Source: a virus. From it: 33,041 nucleotides of DNA. The translations under genes and the position numbers were made by a program. Of the stretch, positions 16,538 to 25,356 are shown piece after piece. Position 1 is the stretch's first letter. Every line of letters begins with the position of its first letter. Under the pieces are notes generated by a model, which saw only the letters and a list, made by a program, of their open reading frames with translations, made no database searches and had not been told where the DNA came from. Location: positions 1 through 33,041 of IMG/VR virus record IMGVR_UViG_3300030098_002065. The stretch is one strand, 5' to 3'.

Positions 16538-19275
16538 TATTTGTCACCTGGGTATTTTATTTTAAGTATTCTATTCAGACCGAAGTTCTTATCGAAATCT
16601 TCATATGATAATAAGTCTAAACCACTTGCTTGAATTAATCCGTTTACATTAACTTTATCACCATGAATGCTTCCATAACCAGCCATCTCAAGATACTGTA
16701 TCAATGCTTCTTTAGGAGGTAATTGTCCTTCTGAAGCTAAACGAACCAACTGGTGCATAGGTATAACATTTTGATTCTTTATTGCTTTATCTATAGTAGA
16801 TGCAAATACATTTGGCTCAGAAACATACTGACCATTTCTTAAGAAAGCAGCACTATTACCATCATCCATGAAAAGAACAGGCTCTTCTCCTAGAAGTTTA
16901 GCAGTATGCTTTTGTACTTCGTTAGCTATTACGTGAGGAGGTTTGTTAAACATCCTAGAAAGTTCCATTATCGTATAAGGATAATTTATTGTTATATCTT
17001 TCTTAGTTTCTTCACTCCTAAAACCTTTAATAGTATTCTTGTTAGCTAAATTTACAGCTACTCTATTCAAATCAGCTCTAAACTGAGGAGGAATTGCACG
17101 ATGATCTGTAATCCATGCTTCAAGTGATTTATGCCCTACACCTAAGTTTGTAATAGTACCAGGTTTATAGGGGTTTATAGTTGCTGAGTAGTAATCAAAT
17201 TTAGTAAGTCCTGTAGGAGTTTCACCTTTGGTATCTAAAGGATTGGCTTCAAATTCACCAGTTATAAATAAATTCTCTAAATCTGTATCAGGATTACTCT
17301 TGAAGGACATCCCTTTAACATTTTGGCCGAACTCATTTTTATATCTACCTGATTTTCTTGCATACTTACCTTCACCATATTCACTTGGTTTGCTAGCATT
17401 AAATCCTCTTGCAAATTCAACAAAAAAAAGTTCCTTAGCTTTCGCCATGGCAGCTACAGGTTTATCTTTATACTTATCTTCTGTTAGTAGATTTTTATAG
17501 ATACCAATGATATCATTAGATATCTCTACAGCTTTAGTTTTACTTCCTGCACTTAAACTAGTAGCATTTATTCCAGTACCACGTTGATTTTGATCTCCTA
17601 GTATTATCTGCTCAATTTCACCAACAAGTCTAAGTGGTGTAGTATTAGCCCTACCTAAATCTTTGAAAGGTTCAAGGTGAGCCCATATATCTTTCTGCTC
17701 GTCTTTTGTATAAAGATCATTATCATTCAGAAGCTCAAACACTTTTGCTTGTGCTTCTATATCAGTTAATTCATCATTCTGATCATAAAGAAGTTTTTCT
17801 AAAGGTAGAATTAGATCATAATGTTTACGAGCATTTTCATTATACCCTAAGTCAAATAGTATAGCATCCCTATTACCAGAATCAATATCAGCGGTTGTAA
17901 GCTTTGTACCCCAGGCTTGGTTGAATTCTTTTAGAGTTGTATACCCATATTTTTCCTGACGTTCTTCTGTTTTCATTCCTTGGAAGGTTACTTTATCTTT
18001 ATCGTAGTCAGTTCTGAATGCAGTACCACGTTGTACTTGTAGGTTTTTTGCTTCATTACCTTTCTCTTTAGATGCTGCTTTCCACTTCTCTACAATCCTT
18101 TCAACTCTTGCTGCATGTTTTACATCCCACTGTTCACCTTCACTTGTCTTTAAATTTTTAAAGAAATTCCTTACGTCTTCTTCAGTTCTGAAATTACCAG
18201 TATGTTTTTCTACTACTGTAGTACCTAGTATTTCAAAAGCTGCTCCTTTTCCTATAGGTGTTTCAGTAACTTGACCACTACGTGCTTCAAATGCACCTTC
18301 TGATATAGTAGAAACTGCAGCATTCAATTGAGAGTTAAACTGAGAAAGCTTACCTTCTGTAACTACTGTTCTACTAGCTATATTTAAAGATACCAAATCC
18401 TCTGCTGAAGTCAGTACTAAGTTATCAGTATCACCCTTTTTCTGATTAAGTCTTATCTCATTATTTCTCAGTACACCTTGGGCTTTAAACTTACCCAATA
18501 ACATTCGGCCATATTTAGAAGTAGGTGAAATTCCTAGTTGCTTCAAACGTTCAACACCATAAAACTTCCACCATTCATCAGCAGTAGTTTTGGTTTCTTG
18601 AGCACCTTGTTTTTGTAATACATCCTGACCAAATGCTATTTCTCCCTTCCAATTTTCAGTAACCCTTTTATATATCTTAGCATTCAGACGTTCAAAAGAA
18701 GAGCCAAATGTTTTACTATAAACAGCTAGTTTCTCCTCCCATGTCTTTAGTTTATCAATGTCTATTCCTGCATCATTCAGCAGGCCAGTCAGTGCTTTTT
18801 CTAACTCAACACCATGCTTTTCAAAGACACCTGCGTCATCTAATTTATTAAAGAGTTGGGTAGCTCTCCATTCTTGACCTAAAGCAGTCAAGCCTTTAGC
18901 CATATCACCAAAAGCTTTAGCTTGTTTAGGTGCAAGATCTTTTAAATGGTCAGCGTACTTTTTCTTCTCTGCAGCAATACCTTCTAGTCTAGCTACATCT
19001 GTGTCCGCACGTTTTTGTTCAGCTTGAAGCTTATGCTGTCTTATAGAGTTTTCTAGCTTTTGTTTCTCGGTTAATACTCCTTGCTCAAATCTAGCTTTAC
19101 TTGAGAGGCCAGCTATATGTAAATTAGCGACCTCTTTAGCACGTTCTTTCTCAAGCTGCATAGCTTGCTGTTGGATTTGAGCCTGTTCTTTAAGACGTGT
19201 TTCACCTCTTTGGAGACCGGCTCCTATTCCTTTAAAGCTTCGGCGCGTAGCCCCACTTTTAAATTTTCTTGCCAT
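16537..19275 (-). CDS. Internal core / ejection protein (T7 gp15 counterpart)
   Basis: A 912-aa protein (T7 gp15 is 747 aa) in the gene 15 position. The N terminus is basic (MARKFKSGATRRSFKGIGAG) and leads into a long Gln/Lys/Glu-rich coiled coil (about 25-110), with a mostly helical hydrophilic body after it. Such helix-rich architecture fits gp15, which builds the inner core and is ejected into the periplasm. It begins 10 bases after the gp14-type gene and its TAA overlaps the gp16-type start. Function is inferred from order and composition. Confidence 0.8.
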   Translation of the reverse strand: MARKFKSGATRRSFKGIGAGLQRGETRLKEQAQIQQQAMQLEKERAKEVANLHIAGLSSKARFEQGVLTEKQKLENSIRQHKLQAEQKRADTDVARLEGIAAEKKKYADHLKDLAPKQAKAFGDMAKGLTALGQEWRATQLFNKLDDAGVFEKHGVELEKALTGLLNDAGIDIDKLKTWEEKLAVYSKTFGSSFERLNAKIYKRVTENWKGEIAFGQDVLQKQGAQETKTTADEWWKFYGVERLKQLGISPTSKYGRMLLGKFKAQGVLRNNEIRLNQKKGDTDNLVLTSAEDLVSLNIASRTVVTEGKLSQFNSQLNAAVSTISEGAFEARSGQVTETPIGKGAAFEILGTTVVEKHTGNFRTEEDVRNFFKNLKTSEGEQWDVKHAARVERIVEKWKAASKEKGNEAKNLQVQRGTAFRTDYDKDKVTFQGMKTEERQEKYGYTTLKEFNQAWGTKLTTADIDSGNRDAILFDLGYNENARKHYDLILPLEKLLYDQNDELTDIEAQAKVFELLNDNDLYTKDEQKDIWAHLEPFKDLGRANTTPLRLVGEIEQIILGDQNQRGTGINATSLSAGSKTKAVEISNDIIGIYKNLLTEDKYKDKPVAAMAKAKELFFVEFARGFNASKPSEYGEGKYARKSGRYKNEFGQNVKGMSFKSNPDTDLENLFITGEFEANPLDTKGETPTGLTKFDYYSATINPYKPGTITNLGVGHKSLEAWITDHRAIPPQFRADLNRVAVNLANKNTIKGFRSEETKKDITINYPYTIMELSRMFNKPPHVIANEVQKHTAKLLGEEPVLFMDDGNSAAFLRNGQYVSEPNVFASTIDKAIKNQNVIPMHQLVRLASEGQLPPKEALIQYLEMAGYGSIHGDKVNVNGLIQASGLDLLSYEDFDKNFGLNRILKIKYPGDK

Positions 19276-19285
19276 TGTTTAATTG

Positions 19286-20200
19286 TTATCCTCCGAAGAG
19301 TCCTTCTTCTCCTACACCTGCCGCTGCAACTCCAGCACTTCCTATAGCAGATCCAATACTTGTAATGGTTTGTCCCCATACAGCATTAGCTGCAGCACTT
19401 GGTGAAGCCATAGCTCCCATGACTGGTTGTGGTCCAAAGTCATATTCTTGTAGTGCTCTTGGTAATGTGAATTCAGCAACTGGTATTGGTTGTTGTTTAA
19501 GTGGCATTGGTAAAACGCCTGGGTCTAGCATCTTACTTGCATAAGCTACTAAATCTGCTGATGTTTTATCTCTTATTATCTCCTCTAAGACTGCTCTAGT
19601 ATTACGACCTGTGCTATCCATTGAAGCATTCAACATCTCCATCTGCCTACCGTAGTCGGCCATGTTAGATTGAACTGCTTTACTAGCACTTCTACCAGAC
19701 GATCCTTGAGCTCTTAACTTACCTTCCATTTTTATGGCTTCTAGGTAAGCTTCATTCCTATCGAAAGCTTGCTCATCATATAATTCTTGCGTTTTTATGA
19801 TCTCACTATCCATAGCACCTTTAGCTGATGCTTGGTTTAGGTCAGTAGTATCATAAAAAATATCTGATGATCTTTGATAAGCAGCTTCGTTTGATGCTTG
19901 CTGTGCATTCCTTATTTTTAATGCATACTGATATTGATCTTCAGCGGCTGCATCTTTATATGCTCGTATCTTTCCTTCATTACGAGCTTCGGCCATGATT
20001 CGATCAACAGCTTCCTGCCTTTCAGCATTAAGTTGTGACTTCTTCATGTCCCACATGTTTAGGTCATATTGATACCTAGCATGTGTTGCTCTATTCTGTG
20101 CTTCGGCTTGTTCGGCTGCGGCATTTGCGGCTTTATTACCACCCCAAAGACCCATACCGACGTTTACTGCGGTGCCGATACCGATTGCCCATGCTGCCAT
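19286..20200 (-). CDS. Internal core protein (T7 gp14 counterpart)
   Basis: A 304-aa protein in the gene 14 position. It starts with a Gly/Ala-rich hydrophobic segment (AAWAIGIGTAVNVGMGLWGG, residues 2-21), then a long Gln/Ala/Glu-rich helix with many Arg (about 22-150), matching the layout of T7 gp14 (196 aa), which inserts in the outer membrane during ejection. The Ala/Gly-rich C terminus is also membrane-compatible. A strong AGGAGGAGA ribosome site (20206-20214) precedes the ATG and lies in the gap after the tail tube B stop region, one of the few clear Shine-Dalgarno sites here. Confidence 0.8.
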   Translation of the reverse strand: MAAWAIGIGTAVNVGMGLWGGNKAANAAAEQAEAQNRATHARYQYDLNMWDMKKSQLNAERQEAVDRIMAEARNEGKIRAYKDAAAEDQYQYALKIRNAQQASNEAAYQRSSDIFYDTTDLNQASAKGAMDSEIIKTQELYDEQAFDRNEAYLEAIKMEGKLRAQGSSGRSASKAVQSNMADYGRQMEMLNASMDSTGRNTRAVLEEIIRDKTSADLVAYASKMLDPGVLPMPLKQQPIPVAEFTLPRALQEYDFGPQPVMGAMASPSAAANAVWGQTITSIGSAIGSAGVAAAGVGEEGLFGG

Positions 20201-20202
20201 AT

Positions 20203-22968
20203 CTATCTCCTCCTATAGAACATTGGTGAATAGTGACCTTCCCACATCATTGAATTTAAAGATACAGGGAATGGTGAATCATTAAATACTCTTAGTTGGA
20301 AATTATTTGTACGTTGATGGATTGGTATAGACACAACAGACTGATCTTTAATTGCAATATCATTGCCTAAGTATGTATCAGCTATAGTAGTAGGACTTAA
20401 GTTATACCACTCATCAAGGAATATTTTTATTTCTGTATTATTAGCAGGTGCTGAGTCAAATGTAACTTGCTTATCAGCAGATACAGTAAAGGCTGTAGTA
20501 GTAACACCATCTATACTACACTTGATTTGATCATCATCAACATAAGTAAAGTCTTCAGCAATCCAGTTATATACAGTAGTAGATCCGTCTCCAGTAAACT
20601 CCTTACTTCCTGGAAGCCTACCTGTTTGTTTTAGTTTAAATCCACATACACCAGAAAGACCGAGTGCAAACTTCATTCTATTGATAGTAAGACTAGCAGT
20701 GAAATCTGTTAATTTCATCTTTTCATCTGATCTAAAGTATGTTTTCGGAAGTATAATATCATAATCATATTTCCATCCAACTACTACATCACTAGCTACA
20801 CCACTTAAATCCTTTCTAAGCACTTTAAAATAAGTGCTACCAGTTCTTAAGTAATCCCATCTAGCAGAACCATCTGTTATATTTGCTGATGTACCTGTAG
20901 GTCCACCTGAACCTGCAGAGGTACCTGCAGTATCACATACATATACCTTGTCACTATCATTAACAACAACATCTCCTACTATATAAGCAGTACTCGCAGC
21001 CCAATTAGTATCAGTAGCTACGGTAGGTGTTGTAGTAAATCCAGATTCAATAAATTGTCCTGTAGCTGTAGTACCTTTAATTATGATAACAGGAGATAAT
21101 CCAGATACATTATTCCAAGGTATATAGCATTTAGAAAAGTCCTCACTTGTTCTATATGTTACATTAGGTGCTTCTTTATATAAATCCATGCAAGGATTAA
21201 TTGCAGATCCATCATTATTAACAATGATAGCATCTTGTGGACTCTGACTTAAACTAGCTTGAGATAAAGTAAACTGACTACCTTGTTTAGTAACTGCAAA
21301 GAAATCGTCTGAGTCAACAGCAATTGTCTGTACAGTTCCTGGTAGTTGCCAGTTAAACCAAGCTTCAACCAAATTCTCTTTACCATCATTATAAGTTCTA
21401 AAGAAATATATATACCTAGAAGATTGATCAGACATTGCTAGAAACTTATTTTGTGGACTAGCAATTAAAGTATCTACAGACTCTGGTACCCACTCATTGA
21501 CTACTCTTCCTATATCTAATATCTTAGGATTCTCATCTTGACCAAAAGTTTGCATTCCAAAGATTCTAGTATAGCTAGGAGTCTTACTTACAAACTGTAT
21601 AATACCACCCATGTCTACAGGAGTTATATCAATATCCATATCATAGTTAGATATAGCTCTAGCGTTAGCTGTTGTAGGTGTTAAAACTCCATCAGCAGAT
21701 GACAGTAGGAACTGTTGATCCTTACTGAATAGAAGTAAACCCTGAGTAGTAGGTAAAACAGAAACTAGAGTAGCAGGTCTAATAGTAGATACACTTAAGT
21801 CAATTGGATCAGCATCTGTTACTGTTTGAGCTGAAGTATGATAGAAGTTAAAGAACTCCTGTGACTGGCTCATAGAAACATTATCGGCAGAACAGAATCC
21901 TAATCTATTGTTATAAAAGAATCCCGCTTGAATTTTTGCTCCTACAAAACTAGGGTGTGAGTTAGTATTATCATCCCCTACAGCTCTTGCTGTCCAACTA
22001 ACCTGTCTAAATGTAAAGGTATTGAGTGATGAATTAACAAGCTCATGTGGCATTGTAGAAGCATCTAATCCTACAGAAGTTGCAGGATCTAATCCTTCAG
22101 CCCAATGACCAGGACCAGATGTACCATCATCAGCTATAAATTTAGCAAAATAAGTATCATCAGTAGAAGTTGTATTCATAATTTTTACCACATGACCATT
22201 GAAGGACTGTTGTGGAAGCATTGTTACATTATCTACCTGGTCTTGGAAGACATACATAGAATCTCCTGCTTGACCACCTGTAGCAGTAATAGTTATAGTA
22301 GAATTACTATCTGTTAGTTGTAGTGACTCTCTATATTTAACTGTTGATAAACCAGATATACTCAGAGCATCAATAGCAGTCTTAATTGCAGTTAAAATAG
22401 AATCATAAGTACCACTAGCATTAGAAGTATGAGTTATAGTATTACCGTCAACAACTACTGTATATACATTACTAACAGGTGAACCACTTAATACAAGTGT
22501 AGCTTTTCTGTTAGCATTGAATGTAGGATCAGCTTGTTTAGCAACAGTAACTAGGTTATTTGTTATAATAGATGTATCTTGTACAGTTAGTACTTCGTAA
22601 TTAAGACGAGATCCTGTTAAATAATTAACTGCATTAACTGATGTAGATGTATCCATGTTAACAGTACATGCTGTACCATCTACATTCCATATATCTATAT
22701 CCCCAAAACCACTAGTAGGTTTGGGAGTGATACATCCTATGTATCTTTCATCTTTTGTTCTAGCTATGTAGAACCATTTTGAATTATCGTATGTAGTACC
22801 AGTACCTAGATTCGCTATCCAATTAAAGCCGGGTCTTTTAGTGAGTCCAAATGTAGGATCTGGATACCCATTAAGACACTCTTTAACTTGGCCTGGAAGC
22901 TTTTTATCGTCTGATTGTCTTGATACTCCACCGAGATAATTATCAACTCGTTGGCTTATGGCTGGCAT
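20203..22968 (-). CDS. Tail tubular protein B (nozzle, T7 gp12)
   Basis: A 921-aa tail nozzle protein. The N terminus (MPAISQRVDNYLGGVSRQSD, then LNGYPDPTFGLTKRPG) is the classic gp12 opening, in which a KRP motif follows a Gly-rich segment. T7 gp12 is 794 aa; the extra length here includes two modules. Around residues 655-705 there is a carbohydrate-binding-like repeat pattern (STAYIVGDVV, YVCDTAGTSAGSGG, ITDGSARWDYL). Around 790-848 there is a copy of the fibre anchoring fold (FTGDGSTTVYNW, then FDSAPANNTEIKIF). Its ATG overlaps the stop of tail tube A. The product sits at the tip of the stubby tail and seals the DNA channel. Confidence 0.92.
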   Translation of the reverse strand: MPAISQRVDNYLGGVSRQSDDKKLPGQVKECLNGYPDPTFGLTKRPGFNWIANLGTGTTYDNSKWFYIARTKDERYIGCITPKPTSGFGDIDIWNVDGTACTVNMDTSTSVNAVNYLTGSRLNYEVLTVQDTSIITNNLVTVAKQADPTFNANRKATLVLSGSPVSNVYTVVVDGNTITHTSNASGTYDSILTAIKTAIDALSISGLSTVKYRESLQLTDSNSTITITATGGQAGDSMYVFQDQVDNVTMLPQQSFNGHVVKIMNTTSTDDTYFAKFIADDGTSGPGHWAEGLDPATSVGLDASTMPHELVNSSLNTFTFRQVSWTARAVGDDNTNSHPSFVGAKIQAGFFYNNRLGFCSADNVSMSQSQEFFNFYHTSAQTVTDADPIDLSVSTIRPATLVSVLPTTQGLLLFSKDQQFLLSSADGVLTPTTANARAISNYDMDIDITPVDMGGIIQFVSKTPSYTRIFGMQTFGQDENPKILDIGRVVNEWVPESVDTLIASPQNKFLAMSDQSSRYIYFFRTYNDGKENLVEAWFNWQLPGTVQTIAVDSDDFFAVTKQGSQFTLSQASLSQSPQDAIIVNNDGSAINPCMDLYKEAPNVTYRTSEDFSKCYIPWNNVSGLSPVIIIKGTTATGQFIESGFTTTPTVATDTNWAASTAYIVGDVVVNDSDKVYVCDTAGTSAGSGGPTGTSANITDGSARWDYLRTGSTYFKVLRKDLSGVASDVVVGWKYDYDIILPKTYFRSDEKMKLTDFTASLTINRMKFALGLSGVCGFKLKQTGRLPGSKEFTGDGSTTVYNWIAEDFTYVDDDQIKCSIDGVTTTAFTVSADKQVTFDSAPANNTEIKIFLDEWYNLSPTTIADTYLGNDIAIKDQSVVSIPIHQRTNNFQLRVFNDSPFPVSLNSMMWEGHYSPMFYRRR

Positions 22969-23591
22969 TATCTTTGAAGTGCTTGAAATGGTTTGTAACT
23001 AGAGTAATAGTTACTCTTATCATATGGGTGTCCGAAAATAGTATATTCACCTTGAGAGGTTTCATATTCTAATGCAGTAGATCTAGCAAATGCCTCCTGT
23101 TCTTGCAACATTTGGTATTGATTAGGATCTCCTATTATTCTTTGTGATGTTATTGTAGCTGCTCTTGCTACTATGAAATTCTGTATAGGTTCAGGTATAT
23201 CTACCCAATCAAATTCCCATATCACATCACATTCTACCTTGCTATGATCTGGCCAGGTATATCTATGGTGTAACCTATCATATAATTTACCGTTTCTTCT
23301 AGTACCATCATATTGTCCATTAGTACCAGTTTCAGATAATTTTATTTGTAGTATATTACTAGCTATAGGTATCTCAGTATTTGTATCAGGGACAAACTCA
23401 TAATGAGGTTCCCTATTGAAGGTCCATCCTTCAGCTTGTATCTCTCTATTTACCTGCAGCAACGTGTCGTATGCTATCGCAACGTCAGGGTTGGTAGTGT
23501 CTAACGTGGTTACAGGTGCCTGACCACATGACGACAGTATTTGATTTATGGCAGGTAATTCTTGCGTGGCGTTAGTGGTTGGAAAAGGCAT
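22968..23591 (-). CDS. Tail tubular protein A (gatekeeper, T7 gp11)
   Basis: A 207-aa protein, close to T7 gp11 (196 aa), in the expected place after capsid and terminator. Typical features are the N-terminal AINQILSSCGQAPVTTLD, which resembles the gp11 opening, and IQAEGWTFNRE (about 54-64). It binds the portal and joins it to the tail nozzle. Its translation starts about 20 bases past the T-phi-like hairpin with an AT-rich leader and no obvious Shine-Dalgarno site. The TAATG junction couples it to tail tube B. Confidence 0.93.
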   Translation of the reverse strand: MPFPTTNATQELPAINQILSSCGQAPVTTLDTTNPDVAIAYDTLLQVNREIQAEGWTFNREPHYEFVPDTNTEIPIASNILQIKLSETGTNGQYDGTRRNGKLYDRLHHRYTWPDHSKVECDVIWEFDWVDIPEPIQNFIVARAATITSQRIIGDPNQYQMLQEQEAFARSTALEYETSQGEYTIFGHPYDKSNYYSSYKPFQALQR

Positions 23592-23599
23592 AATTATTA

Positions 23600-23630
23600 T
23601 TAAAGAAAAAAGGGGGAACCGAAGTCCCCC
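23600..23630 (-). terminator. Strong rho-independent terminator after capsid (T-phi position)
   Basis: On the minus strand GGGGGACTTCGGTTCCCCC forms a stem with GGGGGA pairing TCCCCC around a CTTCGGT loop, then TTTTTTCTTTA follows. The stem is very stable and the T-run is uninterrupted for six bases. It starts 15 bases after the capsid stop and ends before tail tube A. In T7 the T-phi terminator lies between genes 10 and 11 and reduces expression of tail genes relative to capsid; the same use is inferred. Confidence 0.9.
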
Positions 23631-23644
23631 GTATGTATAAGCTA

Positions 23645-24820
23645 TTAAGCGTTAGCTGGATATGTTGTACCGAATGCGGCTGGCTTAGTTGTAGTTCCTG
23701 CGAACAGTTCTACACAAGCAGCTGGGTTCAGGAAGTCAGCACCCATTGCTAGGCGTCCGAGGATCACATCACCCTGGTAGATTACATTTATGTCACCAGA
23801 TGTTACTTGAACTTGTGGTCCAATTGCTTCGACAACACCTGCGGCTTCCTTCTGGAAGATAAGTCCACAAGAGTTACCAAAGTCAGAAGAGTTACCATAG
23901 TTGTTGTTGATACCTGTAACAGAAGAACGAGCATCTTCAGTAGATACTTCAACAAATGAACCAGTGTTACCTGGGTTCACTGTATCAAGGTCACTACCAG
24001 CAGATGCACCTGAAGCAGGAGCATATTTAGTACCGTATCTATTGAAGAATGGTACATTCATTGACTTGTAGATATGGATACCTGCAATTTCAATGATTCC
24101 TTCTCCGCTTTGTAAGGCTGTACCTTGTACGTCACGGTTGATCAGGTTGTTGTTAGAACAATCTTTAATCAAAGCATAATATTGCCTTGGGTTCAAGACA
24201 GCACAACGACCATCGTTACTGATTCCCTTCTCGTCTAGAGCTGCAGCTGCATCATAGAATGCAGTTACAAGAGTAGATGCTGTTAGTGCGTCATCAGCAT
24301 TAGAACCAGCTCCTACTTGGATCTGTGTTCCACCTGGCTCAACGAAGTTTGCCTTCGTGATAGGGCTGGCTTGACGAGCACCTTTAGCAATTGCTCTAAA
24401 GATTAGGCGGTCATACTTTTCTGCAAGTGCATAACCAATCTTCTTAGAGATCTCGCCACGTAAGTCATAATGGGCAAGTGTCTCATCTAATTCATATACG
24501 AATGCACTAGAGATCAATAGATCGTCAATAGTGATCGTCTTCTCAGCTACTGGAGGTGCTCCATCACTGTTACCTAGGATGCTTTGGCCTGGTACATGGT
24601 ACTCGGCTGTGGTGCGACCCGTGTAGATGAACTGTAATGATTTACCGTTCTTCAGGGTTCTCTTGGTAACAAGGTCTCTAGCGATTGTATTACGCTGGAA
24701 GCCTTTGAACATCTCTCCACTAAACAGCTTGAGGTATAGAGCTCTTGAATCGCCGGTCGAGTTCGATTGACCCGGCCGCGTCAGATCGGCAAGAGGCTCA
24801 TTACTATTTTGATGTGCCAT
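23645..24820 (-). CDS. Major capsid protein (T7 gp10)
   Basis: A 391-aa coat protein that forms the icosahedral head (T7 gp10A has 345 aa). The N-terminal arm (SNEPLADLTRPGQSNSTGDS) is followed by LYLKLFSGEMFKGFQRNTIA, the conserved gp10 segment, then the beta-hinge and spine regions including GKSLQFIYTGRTTAEYH and a PGQSILG loop. The stretch DDLLISSAFVYELDETLAHYD and the later RPRQYYAL-type motif (VLNPRQYYALIKD) fit HK97-fold podovirus coats. It has its own 126-base leader and a strong terminator after it, so capsid mRNA is probably abundant. Confidence 0.96.
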   Translation of the reverse strand: MAHQNSNEPLADLTRPGQSNSTGDSRALYLKLFSGEMFKGFQRNTIARDLVTKRTLKNGKSLQFIYTGRTTAEYHVPGQSILGNSDGAPPVAEKTITIDDLLISSAFVYELDETLAHYDLRGEISKKIGYALAEKYDRLIFRAIAKGARQASPITKANFVEPGGTQIQVGAGSNADDALTASTLVTAFYDAAAALDEKGISNDGRCAVLNPRQYYALIKDCSNNNLINRDVQGTALQSGEGIIEIAGIHIYKSMNVPFFNRYGTKYAPASGASAGSDLDTVNPGNTGSFVEVSTEDARSSVTGINNNYGNSSDFGNSCGLIFQKEAAGVVEAIGPQVQVTSGDINVIYQGDVILGRLAMGADFLNPAACVELFAGTTTKPAAFGTTYPANA

Positions 24821-24946
24821 TTATATGGGATAAATTTAAGTTATATAATTTCTTCAGCTGAAAATTTTTCTCGAGTTTTATTAAGTTGTCGTGGTCTTTC
24901 CCACCGTCTAGACGGCAAAGGGTATCCTCGTAAGGGCCAATGCCAA
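24821..24946 (-). promoter_or_regulatory. Capsid leader region with 12-base palindrome
   Basis: This gap holds the 5' leader of the capsid gene. On the minus strand it starts moderately GC-rich and becomes AT-rich before the ATG. It contains a perfect palindrome CCGTCTAGACGG (24904-24915) and another, TTCAGCTGAA (24853-24862). T7 has its strongest late promoter here. I cannot name a promoter consensus with confidence, and no good Shine-Dalgarno site precedes the capsid ATG. It is reported as a candidate regulatory region only. Confidence 0.35.
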
Positions 24947-25090
24947 TTAGATAGAGATCCGACTCTGAGGTGTCTCTATCCTTGCACAATAAGGTGCAGC
25001 TTTGTGATGATATCGAGTATGTAATCCCTCGATAAATATAAAAATAGCCAGCAGTCCGAAGACTGCCAGCCACAGTTCATTCACTTTCAT
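24947..25090 (-). CDS. Small membrane protein upstream of capsid, 47 aa
   Basis: The protein opens MKVNELWLAVFGLLAIFIFI, a single membrane helix over residues 5-21 with little positive charge before it, then a His/Arg-rich polar part (about 22-47). The ATG overlaps the TGA of the upstream 53-aa gene (ATGA). It would sit in the host inner membrane or thylakoid. No function is known to me. Coupling and the clear helix support it. Confidence 0.6.
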   Translation of the reverse strand: MKVNELWLAVFGLLAIFIFIEGLHTRYHHKAAPYCARIETPQSRISI

Positions 25091-25248
25091 GAAGTTAATG
25101 CTTCTTCTAATGAATTGTATTCTTCATCAACACCTGGAGGTTGCTTGTCACTAGGTAAAGTATCAGGATGTTCCTCTGGTTTATTGTGATGAGTTTGAGG
25201 AGAGAAAGACGTAATAAACGCAGTTCTTCCTTTACTTTGATGAGACAT
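25087..25248 (-). CDS. Small hydrophilic protein, 53 aa
   Basis: It begins MSHQSKGRTAFITSFSPQTH and continues with Pro, Glu and Asp, ending in an acidic helix (EEYNSLEEALTS). It is probably disordered or partly helical. Its ATG lies in the stop of the 33-aa YRG peptide (TAATG) and its TGA in the start of the membrane protein (ATGA), so the three are translated as a chain. That chain starts just after the riboswitch-like RNA, so all three may be under its control. Function is unknown. Confidence 0.6.
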   Translation of the reverse strand: MSHQSKGRTAFITSFSPQTHHNKPEEHPDTLPSDKQPPGVDEEYNSLEEALTS

Positions 25249-25349
25249 TAATTCTTTTTGGTGTAAGTTATGCCACGATACTTGAGTTTTTGTTCCTTTT
25301 TAAAAAATTCTTGCTCTTTAACACGAGCTTGAAGTTCTAATGGAGACAT
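25248..25349 (-). CDS. Downstream peptide with YRG motif (DUF4278-like), 33 aa
   Basis: The peptide starts MSPLELQARVKEQEFFKKEQ and continues to LKYRGITYTKKN. The L-x-YRG-x-x-Y pattern is that of the small cyanobacterial DUF4278-type family, also found in short peptides of cyanophages. It has a good Shine-Dalgarno site (GAGG, 25357-25360) that lies a few bases from the predicted pseudoknot of the upstream RNA, an arrangement suited to ligand-controlled initiation. In picocyanobacteria small peptides are the usual genes behind the Downstream-peptide RNA. A role in host nitrogen metabolism is an inference, by analogy with the small glutamine synthetase inhibitor regulated by the related glnA RNA. 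Confidence 0.75.
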   Translation of the reverse strand: MSPLELQARVKEQEFFKKEQKLKYRGITYTKKN

Positions 25350-25356
25350 AATAATA

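Noticed and set aside
24804-25073. An 89-codon open frame before and across the capsid start
   Set aside because: It overlaps both the 47-aa membrane protein and the capsid start, has no ribosome site, and its composition is not protein-like over its first half. The coupled small genes explain the region better.
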